Notes: generated by a model not told the origin, from the sequence alone. Shown: positions 21,950-33,988, counted from the stretch's first letter. The stretch: DNA of 42,663 nucleotides from Chara braunii (GCA_003427395.1 BFEA01000323.1:458532-501194), one strand, 5' to 3'. Numbers and translations: made by a program.

Positions 21950-23033
21950 ACAGGTGAGCACGCAAAGTTCGTCGGGATCCGAACTTAAAGAGGGTGCGAG
22001 AGAGAGAGAGTCAGAGAGAGAGAAATATGATCCGTATGTTTGTGGTTTTTGAAATCCACGGGGAACAAGCAAAACCACAGTCGCATTAGAGGCCACATGA
22101 GAATTCGCAGTGCGCCGACACCCGAATTTCTTCTGCTTTCAGGTTTCGCAACAGCTCGAAGCGCGTTAGTCGATGCAACCAGCATTCCAAGATCGTGCTC
22201 GCGCAAGCACACTTGGTAACTGCATATGGGCAAAACGAGAAGTCGGACGTGGACGAACTAGGGTGGTTTGTGCGATCCACCGGACACCAGGAAGACCACA
22301 GACAGACCAGCACACAACCGAAAACGCGAAGTTCGTCGGGATCCAAACTTAAGGAGGGTGCGATAGAGAGAGACAGTGAAAGAGACACACGATCTGTAAT
22401 TCTGTGGTTTTTAAACTCAACGACGATCCAGGAAGTCTACACTCACATGACAGGCTAATTGAAAACGAGAAGAACGACCGCATCCGAACTTCTTCTGCTG
22501 TCCGATTTGGCGATATGCGTAGCTTGGCACTTGATGCAGCCAAGTTCGAACGTAGGAGCCAAGCCAGCATGTTCTGTGACCCTGTTCGGGTAAAATGAGA
22601 AGTCCGGATTCGGGCACACTCGGGCTGTTGTTGCAATCCACGGGGGATCAGGAAGACCACTGACAGTTCAATAAACAGGCGAAAACGCCAAGTTCGCCGG
22701 GATCCAAACTTAAGGAGGCTGCGAGAAAGAGAGACACAAAGAAAGACTGGATCCACACTTGTGCGGTTACCGCAACCCAAGATGCAGCAGGAATCCATGC
22801 GCACGTCTGAGGTTAAATGGAAATGCGGGTCCGATCAAGGAGCACAAGGAAGACCACAGTCAGATCAAAGGGCATGTGGAAACGCGAAATTCATTGGGAT
22901 CCGAACTTAAGGAGGGTGCGAGAGAGAGATAGAGAGAGAGAGAGATAGGTTATGTACTTGCGTGTTTGGTGAAATCCACTGCGCAGCAGGAACACCACAG
23001 TGTCGTTGGAGGCCAGACGAAAATGAGTTTAAG
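21950..23033 (+). repeat. 362-bp satellite, left block
   Basis: The landmark AAGTTCG-8 nt-CGAACTT followed by AAGGAGGGTGCGAGAGAG occurs at about 21967, 22329, 22691 and 22886. The first three are 362 bp apart. A second landmark (GAACTTCTTCTGCTGTCCGA or a near copy) also repeats about 361 bp apart. Each monomer carries a short GA tract and the AAGTTCG/CGAACTT inverted repeat. Frames here are by-products of the repeat. Confidence 0.75.
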
Positions 23034-23521
23034 TGGATTGCTCGGGGTTCGCGCCACAAGTGTGCGTGAACTCACACTTAGATGGACAGCAAGGTGCACA
23101 CACCATCAGCGTGATGATTTAATCTGGACGTTGGCTTGTCATTTATGTATTTTCGGGTGAAAATATCATCAAATCTTTGCATGGACAAGAAACATAACAT
23201 CCGTTCATAACATTAACTCTTGTCATCGCAACATCGAGATGAAAACACTTGCAACTTGACCTTTTGTTTTCCTAAAGGTCAAGTTATAAACCACACGGAG
23301 AGTTTCGAGAAATCGTTCAATGCAAAAAAATCATTCAACCGCACATTGCCAAGTACACAACGGTATTTTCGAAAACCATTCACTGCAAAAAATCATTCAA
23401 TCACACAGTGCACAGTTCACAGAAGGTTTCCAAAAATCACAAATCACAGAATTACGAACATACTCGGTATAGCGTCTACTTGCAACTACTGCCTCTCACA
23501 CATATCTCTACTACTTCATAT

Positions 23522-24539
23522 CTACCATTTTCGGCTACACACATGCCTCTCACGCCTCTCGATCCTTTTTCCTTCAACACAAGGTCTGACAACCCATCCA
23601 GATCTAGTGACATACGGGGTTTCCTGCGGACGAGGTCGTGAACCGAAGCCATACATAGCATTCATTGATGATCCATATACGTGGATCTGCGGTTCCTTGA
23701 CTGTTGCATTCTCCGAAAATACGGACATGTATTTCATCATAACAAACCCTCCTAGTCGTGCTAAGGAATTCTCTATACAGTCTCGTATGTCGGACACTTT
23801 CTCTTCCACCTCATGCCAAAATAAAAAATCTTCGACCTGGCCTACTATCACCAAATCTGACCACCCATCTACACCGAGGTACCGCAACGACACGAACTTG
23901 GACCCCTCAAGTACCACCTCGTTCCGTGATACACGCACAACTGCATCGACGAGTTTCCTACTTTTATTTGAAGTAGCGACACATAGCACTCTGGCGAAAT
24001 CACATCCGGCAACAGTCAACCACACACCACAGTATGACACAACTTGTGGAGAAATCCCGGGGCAACGGAGTGGGTACTGCTCCAAGAATGAACAATGACG
24101 AGCGCAGTCCATCAACTCTTGTTTCAGCGAACTTCCCCAAGTTCGTGGCGAAGACGTGATGTAGTCGCAGTCGAGGCGACTGCTATAGCGGCTAATGCAG
24201 CGGAGTGTTTTGCGCAGATGGTTAAGGAACTTGTGCACCATCAGGCAGTGTAATGAGGTTCCCGAACTCTAACATATTGACAAACTTGTAATGGCTTGCC
24301 CAAGGGCAGCCACTCTCCATCACGTTCCAAGTAGCATCGCTCCAATCGTCAAGATGTTGGTTCATGTACGGGACGACGGTCATCCATGGGTCCTCTTCGA
24401 AGTCCTCTTTGGTTGCTTCGTAGATCCAATTATGACCGTTGTAATGCCGAACTGATTTCACACAAGGAGGAAATGGTTCTGCTAAGGGCATGTGCGTCTT
24501 AGGACTCATGCTCCTGCTTGTCGACGTTCTGGACGACAT
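23522..24539 (-). pseudogene. Unassigned protein gene, frame-shifted, embedded in satellite
   Basis: Two minus-strand frames make up what looks like one protein. The first (24539-24222) starts MSSRTSTSRS, is acidic and Trp-rich, and ends after LITLPDGAQVP. The second (24241-23522) carries a globular-looking 240-residue stretch with RTWGSSLKQELMDCARH, an EQYPLRCPG motif, FLFWHEVEEKVSDIRD and a C-terminal YGFGSRPRPQ. Near 24190-24240 the third frame also reads an Ala-rich peptide, so two small frame changes or an intron may lie there. I know no domain for it. It sits alone in a 1.9-kb block that splits the 362-bp satellite. It may be a copy of a multicopy family in this alga. I am fairly sure it derives from a coding sequence and unsure that it is functional. 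Confidence 0.5.
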
Positions 24540-24945
24540 TATGCACCCTACACATCACACACACATATCAAACGATACATACGGACATGTAGACACTCGT
24601 AAACAAAGTTGGCAAATGATGACTCCCCTGGTGAGGCCAACACCCAGTCGTCACGTCCTGAACTGAATATTCACAAGGTTTCTACATGCTTTCGAGTACA
24701 GGTACTGTACAAGCACACGGGCATGAAGCTCTGCCCGATGCGTTCGTGTAACTGCCGTTTTCCCCCCTAATCAAACGACATTTTCTCCATTCCTGATTCC
24801 CACTGATGGTACATGCCTATCTAAGCTAAACTATCTATAACACGTTTAACATCGGGACTCGTGAATACCCAACAAATGATGACAGAAAAATGCGCAGTCC
24901 TTTTAGTCAAATTGTTTGTAGTCGGTGCAAAAACAAATCGTTCGA

Positions 24946-26390
24946 GGTTAGACGGTAATGCGGGTCCGATCAAGGGGCATAAGGAAGACCACAGTCAGAT
25001 CAAAAGGCATGTGGAAATGCGAAGTTCGCCGAGATCCGAACTTATGGAGGGTGCGAGAAAGAGAGATAGAGAGAGAGAGATAGGTTTTGTACTTGCGTGT
25101 TTGGTGAAATCCACTGCGCAGCAGGAAGACCACAGTGTCGTTGGAGGCTAGACGAAAATGAGTAGTCCACCGAAATCCAAACTTGTTCTGCTGTCCGGTT
25201 TCGCAATGTGTTAAGTTCGGTAGCCAATGCAGCCAACATTCGACGGCCGGACCCGAAGAACCATTTCGGTTGTCACGCCAGGGAAAAACACGAAGTTTGG
25301 ATTTGGGCGAACTTGTGTTCTTGTTGCAATCCATGGGACGCCAGAAAGACTACAATAAGAATTAAGAACATGCGAAAAGGCGAAGTTCGCGGGGATCCGA
25401 ACTTAACGAGTGTACCAGGATCCGTACTTGCATGGTTGGCGAAGTCCAGGAGGCACCAGGTCGACCACAATCACAAAAGATGTCCGATGAAAAGACGAAG
25501 TCCGCCATCAACCGCGATTTGCATGCTATCTGGTTTCCCGATATGCGACGTTTGGTTTTGGACGCAGCTAACGTTCGAAGATTTGATTCGAGCAAGCATG
25601 TTTGGTGATTCCGTTTCGGAATAACGTGAAGTTCGGATTCGGGCGGACTTGGTTACTGTTCAAATCCGCGGGGCACCAGGCGAGCCACAGACTTGTCGTA
25701 TGAAAGGTGGGAACCTGAAGTTCGCCGGGAATCGAATTTTGCGATAGTGTGTGAGAGAGACAGACAACTATCTGTCAAACTCGCAGTCCCACACTCTCTT
25801 AAAGTCCAGATCCCGACGGACTTCACATTTTCACATATCCTCTGGTGTGGCTGTGGTCTGGGGTTGCTCCGTGTATTTGAACAACAACACAAGTTCGCCC
25901 GCATCCAAACTTCACGTATCGTCCAAACTGGGCATCGAAGCAAGGTCGTTGGCCATGTCTACCTCCGAACTTAACATATCGAGAAATCGGACAGCAGAAG
26001 AAGTTCGGATTTCGGCGAACTTCACGTATTCATGAGTCCTCTGATGCGCCTGTGGATTTGGACAGCAACACGATCCATGCTTGTGTTGTTGTACAAATCG
26101 ACGAGCACATTAGAGGACAGATGAAAATGCGAAGTTCGTCGGAATCTGAACTTCTTCTGCTGTCCGATTTTGCGATCTATTTAGTTCGGAGGTGGGTATA
26201 GCCGACGTGAGGAGGTCGAATTCAGACGACCTCGTTCCGATGCCCTGTTTGGACAACACGTGAAGCTCGAATGCGGGCGTACTTGAGTTGTTAGTCAAAT
26301 CCGCGCGACAGCAGAAAGACCACAACCATATCAGGGGATATGTGAAAATGCGAAGTCCGCCGGGATCCGGAGTTCAACAGAATGTGGGAC
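24946..26390. repeat. 362-bp satellite, right block, with an orientation flip
   Basis: Landmarks continue at about 25020 and 25382 (362 bp), then 25718, 26128 and 26352 in more diverged form. The first about 220 bp (24946-25168) nearly duplicate 22811-23033 at the end of the left block. The segment 25947-26038 is inverted: its reverse complement matches 26122-26210, so monomers meet head to head near 26080. Confidence 0.7.
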
Positions 26391-26607
26391 TGGGAAATTG
26401 ACTGAGAGTTCGCGAGAGAGGTGGAGGAAGAGATGGCGAGAGATAAAGAGAGATCGAGAGAGATAGATGGAAATGGGGAGAACCGGGCGGGCGCATGCTG
26501 ACATGATGGAAGGAATTTGCGCGAGAGTTAGATATGCATATAAGAAATACATATCGTCGGGTTCGTTGATAATCGAGATTCGACGCGACCCGATGGCCAA
26601 TGTTATC

Positions 26608-26663
26608 CAAGGTTCGATGCGACCTGATGGCCAATGTTTGTTGTCGGGCCGCATCGAACCTTG
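26608..26663. repeat. Perfect 14-bp inverted repeat
   Basis: CAAGGTTCGATGCG (26608-26621) and its exact reverse complement (26650-26663) enclose 28 nt. The left arm and part of the loop also have a direct partial copy just before, near 26579-26603 (CGACGCGACCCGATGGCCAATGT-like). Confidence 0.75.
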
Positions 26664-26699
26664 TTTATCAGCAGACCGGGCGAAGTAGAAGTTCGCCAA

Positions 26700-29600
26700 C
26701 ATCCGTATTTTTTTCTCTGTCTCTCTCTCCGACACACCGACGATCCCGGTAGATCTAGAGAGATATGGGGACATGTTCGCGATCTGCGACAGCGCAGGGA
26801 AATGTTGGTCGTTGCTGTGTGAAGATCCGGTGTTCTCCGCGTCCTGTTGCACAAACAGAACAACACAAACGATAAACATTTGTTGACAGGCGACGAATGG
26901 TTGGGTAGACGAATGATTGTGTTGGATCGGTCGTCCATGTGATGCCTAACGCAAGCTTTGATTGCTGACACGAGCATTTTATTCATTGCTTGATTGATTC
27001 TGATCATTCTAGTGCTTGTTTATTTGCCAGACCCCTTGATCGATTAAACGCTTGTTTGCTACTTTCGAATGTCGTGTGGTCTTAAAGAGTCGAAATCTAA
27101 CAAACACACACACACGAACACTAAACGAGCACGAACGACTCGTCGATCGCTGGATTATGATCGTTCTGTCTTAATCAACTGTTCATCTTTTTATGGACCA
27201 TATCGACTAATCGGAGATTCACTTGCATAATACTCATGTGCAAATACCCGCTTTCGCACGCAAACGTGCAACTGTGTAACCGTGCACACACACGCACACA
27301 CACTTTCCATGGAAGGGTGGCTCGTCCAAGCAAATGGTTGCATGGAATGTTTGATTTGATCATGCATTGCTCGAATGGTTGATTTCATCATTGATTCCCT
27401 GGTGACAATGGGACTCATTGGAGGAACCTCCCGGGTTCAACACTTTCTCCACACACACGCATTGACACATCTACATATGACAGTACACCTGAAAGCTAGG
27501 GCAATACAGGAAACAATGCAGGGAACAGAGAAATGCACGAAACAAATAAAACGCATGCAAATAACGCAAGTCGCCGCAAACAGACACCCGTCCAAACGCA
27601 GGCGTGCACAGCAGGGCACGAGTAAACGCAGATGCTCGCTCGAACGTGCAGTCACACGTACGCACATGCATGGCATCACTCTCACACATGGCATCACTCT
27701 CACACATCCGCGGGGAAAAGGAACGTCGCGTTCCATCAGTCACCCTTTTGACAGGTACTCACCCCAGTGAAGATGTCATGTGGAGAATAGATCCTTCGCA
27801 CCTAAACTAATGCCGAGGAGATCGCAATGGAAGCGGCGCGACTTGCGTGGTGTGGCGGCAGATGGTTTGCGTTGAACGAGCAGCGCGCATGCCAAACAAG
27901 CCCGTCAGCAAGTCACTGATTGACACGAAAGACAACGTGACGCGGAATGTGCTTTGCGATGCAAGTGTGTGCAGGTTCTCTGTTCAGAGAGCAAAGGATG
28001 CGGCGCAACGCTGAAGATCGCGATGTCGCCAGTCGCTGTGAGTGTTGCTTGCGGTCGCCAGCGGTTATCGAGTTCTGTGCAGGTTGGATGACGTGGCGCA
28101 GCGCCGGAGATTGCGATGGCGTCAATCACCGCGGTTCACGGGCGATGGTGTTGACGAGAGAGAGAGTTCAAGTGGTTAGTCTGACAGCATCTCCCCATGA
28201 CATGCGATAGTGCGAAATGAGCATTGGGGGGGCGGGATTCGTTTCATAGGCTCGCACGCCTTGGACATGCAACGAGCTTTCCGCGCGGATCGGAAGGCCT
28301 TTTTCGAATCGAAATTGCAGGCCCGGGTAGGGGGGCGGGAACTTTGGACCCATTGGACCGAGAGGAAAAAGCGTGGGAGTCCAGGAACCGTTCGATTTGC
28401 CCAATTGACGACCACGGTCCGTCGATGCAAAGGGCCTGCATACGACATGGCGCGTGTGAGGGCCGTTGCTGACAATCGTTTCCGGGCCTTTCCGGACGCT
28501 GCCGAGCGACTAGGGGGTGGCAGGGGAGGGGGGGGGGGGGGGGGGGGGGGGGGGCTTTTCGCTGACGGCCAGGAGGACCATTCTCCCAGACGGCAAACGA
28601 AATGCACGGCCAGCCCTGGCCGAGCCGTAAGACATGTGCATCGCACGACCGTTTCTCGCTAGGGAACAGGGCTTGCGGGGTGAACGTGACACCGGTGAGC
28701 GGGGTGGGAGGCTACCGGGAGGATGAACGTCACACTGGAGAGCAACCCAGAGGCAGCCGCGCGAAGGCTTCCATGCAAGCGGCCCTCCCAGTTCACCCTC
28801 CCCTTCCCCGAAATCCATCATGCTCAACGACAGCTCCGCTGCGCTGCGCCATCGTCGTCGTGCGCCCCGAGCTGCACCATCGCCGTCGTTCGCCCTTTGC
28901 TGCACCATCGTCGCCGTTCGCCCCGATCTGCGCTACGCCGTCGTCGTCCTCGGTGATCGACCTCCCAGGTACGTCGGAGTTGCGCTCGAAAACACCACGG
29001 CGTCAGGAGGCCGTCCCGCTTCTTGCGAATTTCGCGCGAGACTTTTGCGCGTTATGATAGTCTCGAAATGCTACGGGTAGTCGCCAGTCTGCATGTCGTG
29101 TTCCCCTGTCCATCCACTCCTCTCTCAATTTTTTCGCCGCCCCCAGCATTTGTTCTTCAGTAATGTCCTTGTCCGCCGCACAGTTAAGCTCCTTGTCTGT
29201 GGTGTGGAGAGTTGATCGCGCAGGCAACCGTGCGTGACGTGCAGCTGTGTTGCGTCGAGTGAAACAGATCACGTGTCCCAGAAGAAAAAAAAAATCCACT
29301 ACTGCGCGCCACGCGCCGACAACCTGAGACATCGACGCCCACCGCGCAGACTTCTTTCACGAGCAAAGCTGGTAGCGATGGGAGGCTAGCAGTGCATGTT
29401 GTTGACCAGTCCCATGGTGGCATGATCGGGCGAGCACGAGCAACGGTGTTTTCGTTATAAGTGAAATTGTTTTCATGTTCACTTTTTTTCTTAACTGTAA
29501 AATGACAGAACAAAATGAGGAAATTATAGACAAAATAACGACAAAGCAAAATAACGACAAAGCAAAATAACAACAAATCGAATTAACGACAAAGCAAAAT

Positions 29601-29816
29601 AAGGACGAAACAATGTTCATAGCAATGCAAAGTTGAAGGAACGACAAAACAATGAGAAAAAATTAATGTGACAGTCATGCTCCCGTGTTGCCTGTGCTCA
29701 AAATATAATACAATGTCAAGTTTTTACCTCGAATGTTTACGCTCAATAAACATGTCAATCTCATCAACAAAATATTAACTATGGACTGTAGCTTTAGTCG
29801 CACCTCATTGACTTTC
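26700..29816. other. Stretch without a supported gene
   Basis: The left part holds CA/CACG-rich tracts and an 18-bp tandem duplication of ATGGCATCACTCTCACAC near 27670-27705. From about 27900 to 29050 the DNA is GC- and CpG-rich with many overlapping frames on both strands and a run of 27 G at 28528-28554, which makes artificial poly-Pro and poly-Gly frames. From about 29420 it turns A-rich, with repeats of CAAAATAACGACAAAG at 29530-29611. One minus-strand peptide (29003-29190, with KKLREEWMDRGTRHADWRLP) looks protein-like and could be a small exon or relic; I cannot assign it. Confidence 0.5.
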
Positions 29817-30623
29817 CTATCTAATCATGGACAAAATGTCAAATGTTATTCTAAGCCTCATATCAGAAATATTGGCTTGTGAGAAAGCAAATGGAGGGAA
29901 GTGACATCTTGCAAGCAAAAATGCAAAACCTAACATAAAAACACCACAACTACAAGCATCCTCTTGAGCAGGAATCCCATCTACTGATGTATCAAAGGAG
30001 GATGTAGGCCCGTCCACATGATATCTTTCTCGAAGATTGTGTCGATGAAACTCCGCTTCGAAAAAATCTTCCAAACGTTCAAGGACTGAAACATAGTCAG
30101 CACGAGGGAGAGAGTCTATGAGGTGGAATTTACAGTTCGGACCGTCTATGCTGTCATAAGCTAACGCCCAGTGATTTCCAAAATGAAGAGGGATAATCAC
30201 TAAGTCATAATCAAAAAGATTTGTGTCCTTCACCCATTTCATCCCTTCGGAATATGCGGTTTGAAACCTCAAAGGACCTGACAATCGAGTGAAGAAAAAA
30301 GAATTGAAAATGTACACAAAAGGAACTCTATCTCTTGTTACTTCTGTACATGCCGAATCAACCTTGATGTGATCATTGGTGATCTGGACGGCTAGCAGGT
30401 ACAAATTGACGACTTCGTCATTTAGCCATTTCCCATCCTCGATGACGACCATGATGTCTTCCTTTCCCACCTTCCAGCTCCCCTTGCAATCGACAATGTC
30501 GTATGCTTCATTGTCTTCGCTGCTGCCTGTAATCATGTTTAGATACTCCTTTTCTTCTACGGTGAGGCGTTTTGTTGCTAAAGGAATCTGGAATGAAGGG
30601 TCGTGAACTGCATACAAACACAC
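29817..30623 (-). CDS. Ulp1/SENP-type cysteine protease domain (C48)
   Basis: This open frame encodes 268 residues with the hallmarks of the Ulp1 C48 peptidase fold: WLNDEVVNLYL (residues 66-76), a catalytic His in NHWAL (H151), Asp in HLIDS (D170), the oxyanion Gln (Q220) and catalytic Cys in CSCGVF (C226). Members of this family cleave SUMO or related conjugates; similar domains occur in plant DNA transposons. The catalytic set is complete and the frame is intact, unlike its neighbours. The apparent start may be artificial: the reverse strand reads TTTGTATGCAG just before the VHDPSFQ peptide, a plausible 3' splice site near 30609, so this is more likely a last exon. Upstream on the same strand lie broken exons and a methyltransferase-like gene that may belong to the same element. 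A mobile-element protease is more likely than a housekeeping SUMO protease. Confidence 0.75.
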   Translation of the reverse strand: MCLYAVHDPSFQIPLATKRLTVEEKEYLNMITGSSEDNEAYDIVDCKGSWKVGKEDIMVVIEDGKWLNDEVVNLYLLAVQITNDHIKVDSACTEVTRDRVPFVYIFNSFFFTRLSGPLRFQTAYSEGMKWVKDTNLFDYDLVIIPLHFGNHWALAYDSIDGPNCKFHLIDSLPRADYVSVLERLEDFFEAEFHRHNLRERYHVDGPTSSFDTSVDGIPAQEDACSCGVFMLGFAFLLARCHFPPFAFSQANISDMRLRITFDILSMIR

Positions 30624-30702
30624 ATATAAACAACAATGGAACGACTAAGACTTCATACAAAAACGAACTTTTCGTTTTATGATGTACGACGTAGACCCGA
30701 GT

Positions 30703-31482
30703 TCATGTTTTTGGTTGTCTATCTGTTTCGCTATCAGAGCTGCCATCCACAATAGATAAACTGCAACCTTCGCGATGCAATTTCTTCCCTTCACTGAGGC
30801 TAATTCCAACAACTTTAAACATCCTTAGGGCAGCTGGCTTCATAGATGGAAATGTCATGGGTGTAAGTCTTCTTCTCTCTTTTTTGGGCAATAATGGCAA
30901 AGTCGATAAGGCTCGCAAGCCATGACAAATAATATTCTTCTCACTCTGCCTTTGCGAACGTACGTGCGTCGTTTTCCACAGTTCTTTTCGTCGCCCTGCA
31001 TGTTCAACAATATAAAACGACAATGATTGATAAGACAAAACATTATGAGTTTAAGTTCAATTTTGCACATAATTGCAAATAAGAGATACACAATATTCCA
31101 CTTCATTTCTTCTCATGACCGAGTGCACGGTTGCAAACCTAGGCAAAAACTTAGTTCCTATGAGATGAGTGCAAGTACCCCCTAATCCGCATACAATATT
31201 AGATATTCCTTTAGAGATAAGTACGTGCTCACCTCGGTGGCTCACTAACACTTTGTCTTCAACACGACCTTCTGTCGCACCATGCGATGGTGTAAAAGGA
31301 GATTCGTCGATAGATATCACGAGGTTAGCAGACTGTTGTGCTTCTGATTTTGCAACCATAAGTTCAGGTTGTACAAGCGTATGTTGCTCCCGTGTACTTA
31401 GTACTATATGTCCTTCATCCTCTTCGATGGCCTGTACATTGGCAGTTTCGTTTGCACCTGCAGTCGCGCTTTCATTCTTCAT
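30703..31482 (-). pseudogene. Exon-like fragments between linker and protease
   Basis: Two minus-strand pieces lie between the Gly/Ser linker and the Ulp1 exon. The 5' one (about 31482-31190) is acidic and continues in frame upstream of 31482 (peptide EKDEHDVSLD). It ends near a HRGEHVLISKGISN peptide. The 3' one follows a possible splice acceptor (AACATGCAG then GGCGACG, near 30998) and reads a basic peptide with RRTYVRKGRVRR and a cysteine cluster (CEPYRLCHYC); another frame over 30703-30850 reads MTFPSMKPAALRMFKVVG. I cannot settle exon borders or frame. The position suggests that these were parts of one gene ending in the protease. No domain is recognised. Confidence 0.35.
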
Positions 31483-31510
31483 GTCCAGAGAGACATCATG
31501 CTCATCTTTC

Positions 31511-32307
31511 TCATGTATCCAATGGCATCTCTAATTCTACAAGTGCACCAGTATTATCCACTTGCGCAGTAACACTCTCGCTCGCCAACACAGTGGTCGC
31601 CCAAACTTGGTCATCCGGAAGGACGTCCTCGACACATTTCGGCAGTTCTCCATGANTTACGCCCTTGACGCTTGCACCGCCGCTTCCTCCCAAATCCTGG
31701 CCACTTGCATCGCCTCTCGATCCCCTGCCATGTGCACTGCCGCTTGGTCCTAATCCCAGAGGCGAACCCGATCCCCTGCAATGTGCACCGCTGCTTGGTC
31801 CTAATCCCAGAGGCGAACCCGATCCCTTGTCATGTGCACCGCCGCTTGGTCCTGATACCTTTCCCTCTGTTGCTTGACGTCCTTGACACATTTCGTGATT
31901 TTGCAGTTCACCATGACTTATTGGCTTTCCACTTGCACTGACGCTCGGTCCCAGGCCCTTGCCACTGACACTGCCCCGTGGTTCCGATCCCTTGCCATGT
32001 TTACCACCACTTGATCTTGTTCCCTTGCCAAGCGCACCGCCGCCTGATCCTGATCCGTTGCCACTCTCATCGCCGCTCGCTCCTTTCCTTTTCCCAACTT
32101 TGTCTTCAAGTTCCTCTTCGATACGCCAATTATATCCAAAAGTTGGACTTGTTTCTGGATCATAGAACTCTTCCAAATACTCAAGTCATCGAGATGTTTT
32201 GAACTCCTGAAAGATTTCGTCTGTCCTTGCATCCAGTCTTGATTGAGAAACCTTCGGATTAAGTCGCAGTAGTCGCTTGCCAATCTCATTTTTGGCGTGT
32301 GTGACAA
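31511..32307 (-). pseudogene. Gly/Ser/Lys-rich repeat linker of the composite gene
   Basis: The frame is the same one as the methyltransferase-like segment upstream, separated from it by TGA at 32345 and TGA at 32186-32188. It opens with a conserved-looking EFYDPETSPTFGYNW segment, then about 150 residues of Gly/Ser/Lys-rich sequence. Within it, a 57-bp (19-codon) unit is repeated near 31733-31850 (SGSPLGLGPS per unit). An undetermined base lies at 31656. The frame ends after VELEMPLDT at 31511, and the next protein-like peptide continues in another frame, so a one-base change there is likely. It is probably a disordered tether between domains. Confidence 0.5.
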
Positions 32308-32344
32308 ACTTGGATCGTGACATACGTCTGTGGAAGCAAAATTG

Positions 32345-33752
32345 TCACTCCCCTTCTTCTTTTATAGCCCTTACCCAGTTCCCTCTTGCCAATGCAGGTT
32401 GGAAGTGGTAGGGGTGCCATATAATGTGATGACCCCATACGTTGTCAGGCATCACCGTATAATTGTCTCGGCACACAACAGGTCCAGGAAGTCGTGCAAT
32501 ATCCGGAGGGATGATGTCTTCAATCTCGTACTCCAAAGGCTCAGACGGAGGTGGTTGAGTAGTTTGAGAGCGTAGCAATTCCAAAACAGTAGCCGGGCTA
32601 TATGCAAGTGCTGACAGACTTGCCATAACCTCTAGGGAGAGAATTGCCTGCACCCTCGGATAATCCCGAACTGCGCTGGAAGATACCGCTGTTGTGTTGC
32701 CCGCCATGTAACTGGTCCGTTGAAACTGGTCCGTTGTAACTGCCATACTCGAAGCCCTCCCAGAACCGGACGATGTGTCCGGCGCACCCATCTTCTGCGA
32801 AGCCGAGCTACAAGCTTTTTGCCTCTCATCTGCCAAAGTCGCTTGTAAAGTACCATCTTCACTTTCTTCCTCTGAGTCCTCAACATCGAAGCCTTCCCCA
32901 AAACAAGTTGCATAAGCTGCGATTGTAAACGCCCCGATTTGTTCCTCGAAGTACCTCATCTCCAAACGGTCTAGAAATGCAACTTCCGTCTCCGCCGGTG
33001 CCTTATGATACCCCCTCAGAAGTGATTTCATTTTTCGCCTTCTGACGATATATGCACGTTCCCCTTTGTTTTGTGGCTTAGTCTCGAAAAGGAACTCCCA
33101 AATGTTGACGATGTTTTGGCCAACTTTGTAGACGAGATTACGCTTTTCATCATGTCGAGGAGGCGACTTAACAAAGTTGGCGAAGTAAAGTCCACTCTTA
33201 ACCATCTTGGTGACGAATTGAACGAGAAACTCCAACTTCATACCCTCCCCTTCCAGAACAATGCAATGACGGTGACTCTTTAACAACTCCCAAATCAACG
33301 CCGCATGACCTTTTCCCAGGAAAACAACCGCCTCATCCGCAGGACAAAAATGCTCCAATGTCTCCACCATCGCATTTGGCTCCCTTTTCATACCTTCGTA
33401 CGCAAATTTCTCCTTTGGCTCCATTCCTGCCATTTTCAACTTCATGCGCGTGAAGTTCTTCTCCACGACATCAGCCAACATCTTTGGCCTTCTCTCTCTG
33501 CGCACAAGTGCTGATAAGTCACCCGCCTGCTCACCAGATGATCGATCTGCAGCTGGAGTGCTTGCTGGAATGTCTTCAAGCAAGGGAATAGTGTTGCAGT
33601 GATAATCCCCATCGTTGGAGTACATGATGACAACCATTCTGTCTATGTCCTCCAAAGGCAAGTTCGCAACCTTATATAAATGCTTCGCCTTCGTTTGTTG
33701 CTGACGAGTCCACTTTAGAATAGACAAGTGAATGTCAATCTCCCAACTTGTA
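32345..33752 (-). pseudogene. Methyltransferase-like protein (possible N4/N6 DNA methylase fold), main segment
   Basis: A 460-residue frame starts at 33727, but it reads back in the same frame to a TGA at 33755-33757 and joins a further upstream piece, so the ATG is probably internal. Residues about 118-170 read like the motif X/I end of a beta-class amino-methyltransferase: REPNAMVETLEHF, then AVVFLGKGHAALIWELLKS, then RHCIVLEGE, comparable to the KP, FxGxG and (I/V)E elements that bind AdoMet. A central region has basic stretches (YIVRRRKMKSLLRGYH) and an acidic patch (EDSEEESED); the C-terminal third has no recognised domain. The frame ends in TGA at 32345 and continues past it. The methylase reading is an inference from motif order. 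A degenerate, inactive copy or an unrelated fold remain possible. Confidence 0.45.
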
Positions 33753-33754
33753 AC

Positions 33755-33982
33755 TCACTTGAAAAATGTATACTCGCAAGACCGCGGAACGAAGCACAAT
33801 AATGTCCAATAATCACCAGTCAGTTTTCCCATGAACTTCCGCAGACCATCAAAGAATTCTGCAGTCCACACCCCTATCTGGGTTGGGTGACACAAATCTA
33901 GCACCGCCGTATGGCAACTCAGATGTTTGACGACTCTGTATATTTCTTTGGAATCCATCTCGTCTGAAATATCGCTTGGTTC
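33755..33982 (-). pseudogene. Methyltransferase-like gene, segment downstream of the transposon
   Basis: The same frame as 32345-33752, separated by one TGA. It reads EPSDISDEMDSKEIYRVVKH, then a hydrophobic strand and LCHPTQIGVW. In beta-class DNA methyltransferases a segment of this type (helix, strand, Cys/His-Pro, then QI.. and Trp) follows catalytic motif IV. It begins exactly at the left edge of the 1525-bp insertion, and its missing 5' part is found on the other side at 35520 and upstream. Confidence 0.45.
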
Positions 33983-33988
33983 CCATTG
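33983..33988. repeat. Target-site duplication, left
   Basis: CCATTG, identical to 35514-35519 on the other side of the inserted element. Confidence 0.6.

Noticed and set aside
28176-28662. Poly-Pro and poly-Gly proteins across 28510-28554
   Set aside because: They are produced by a 27-base G run and GC-rich DNA. Both strands and all frames are similarly open.
32345-32390. Short intron explaining the TGA at 32345
   Set aside because: A CTTCCACAG acceptor-like site exists, but the only nearby GT would give an intron of about 24 nt, too short.
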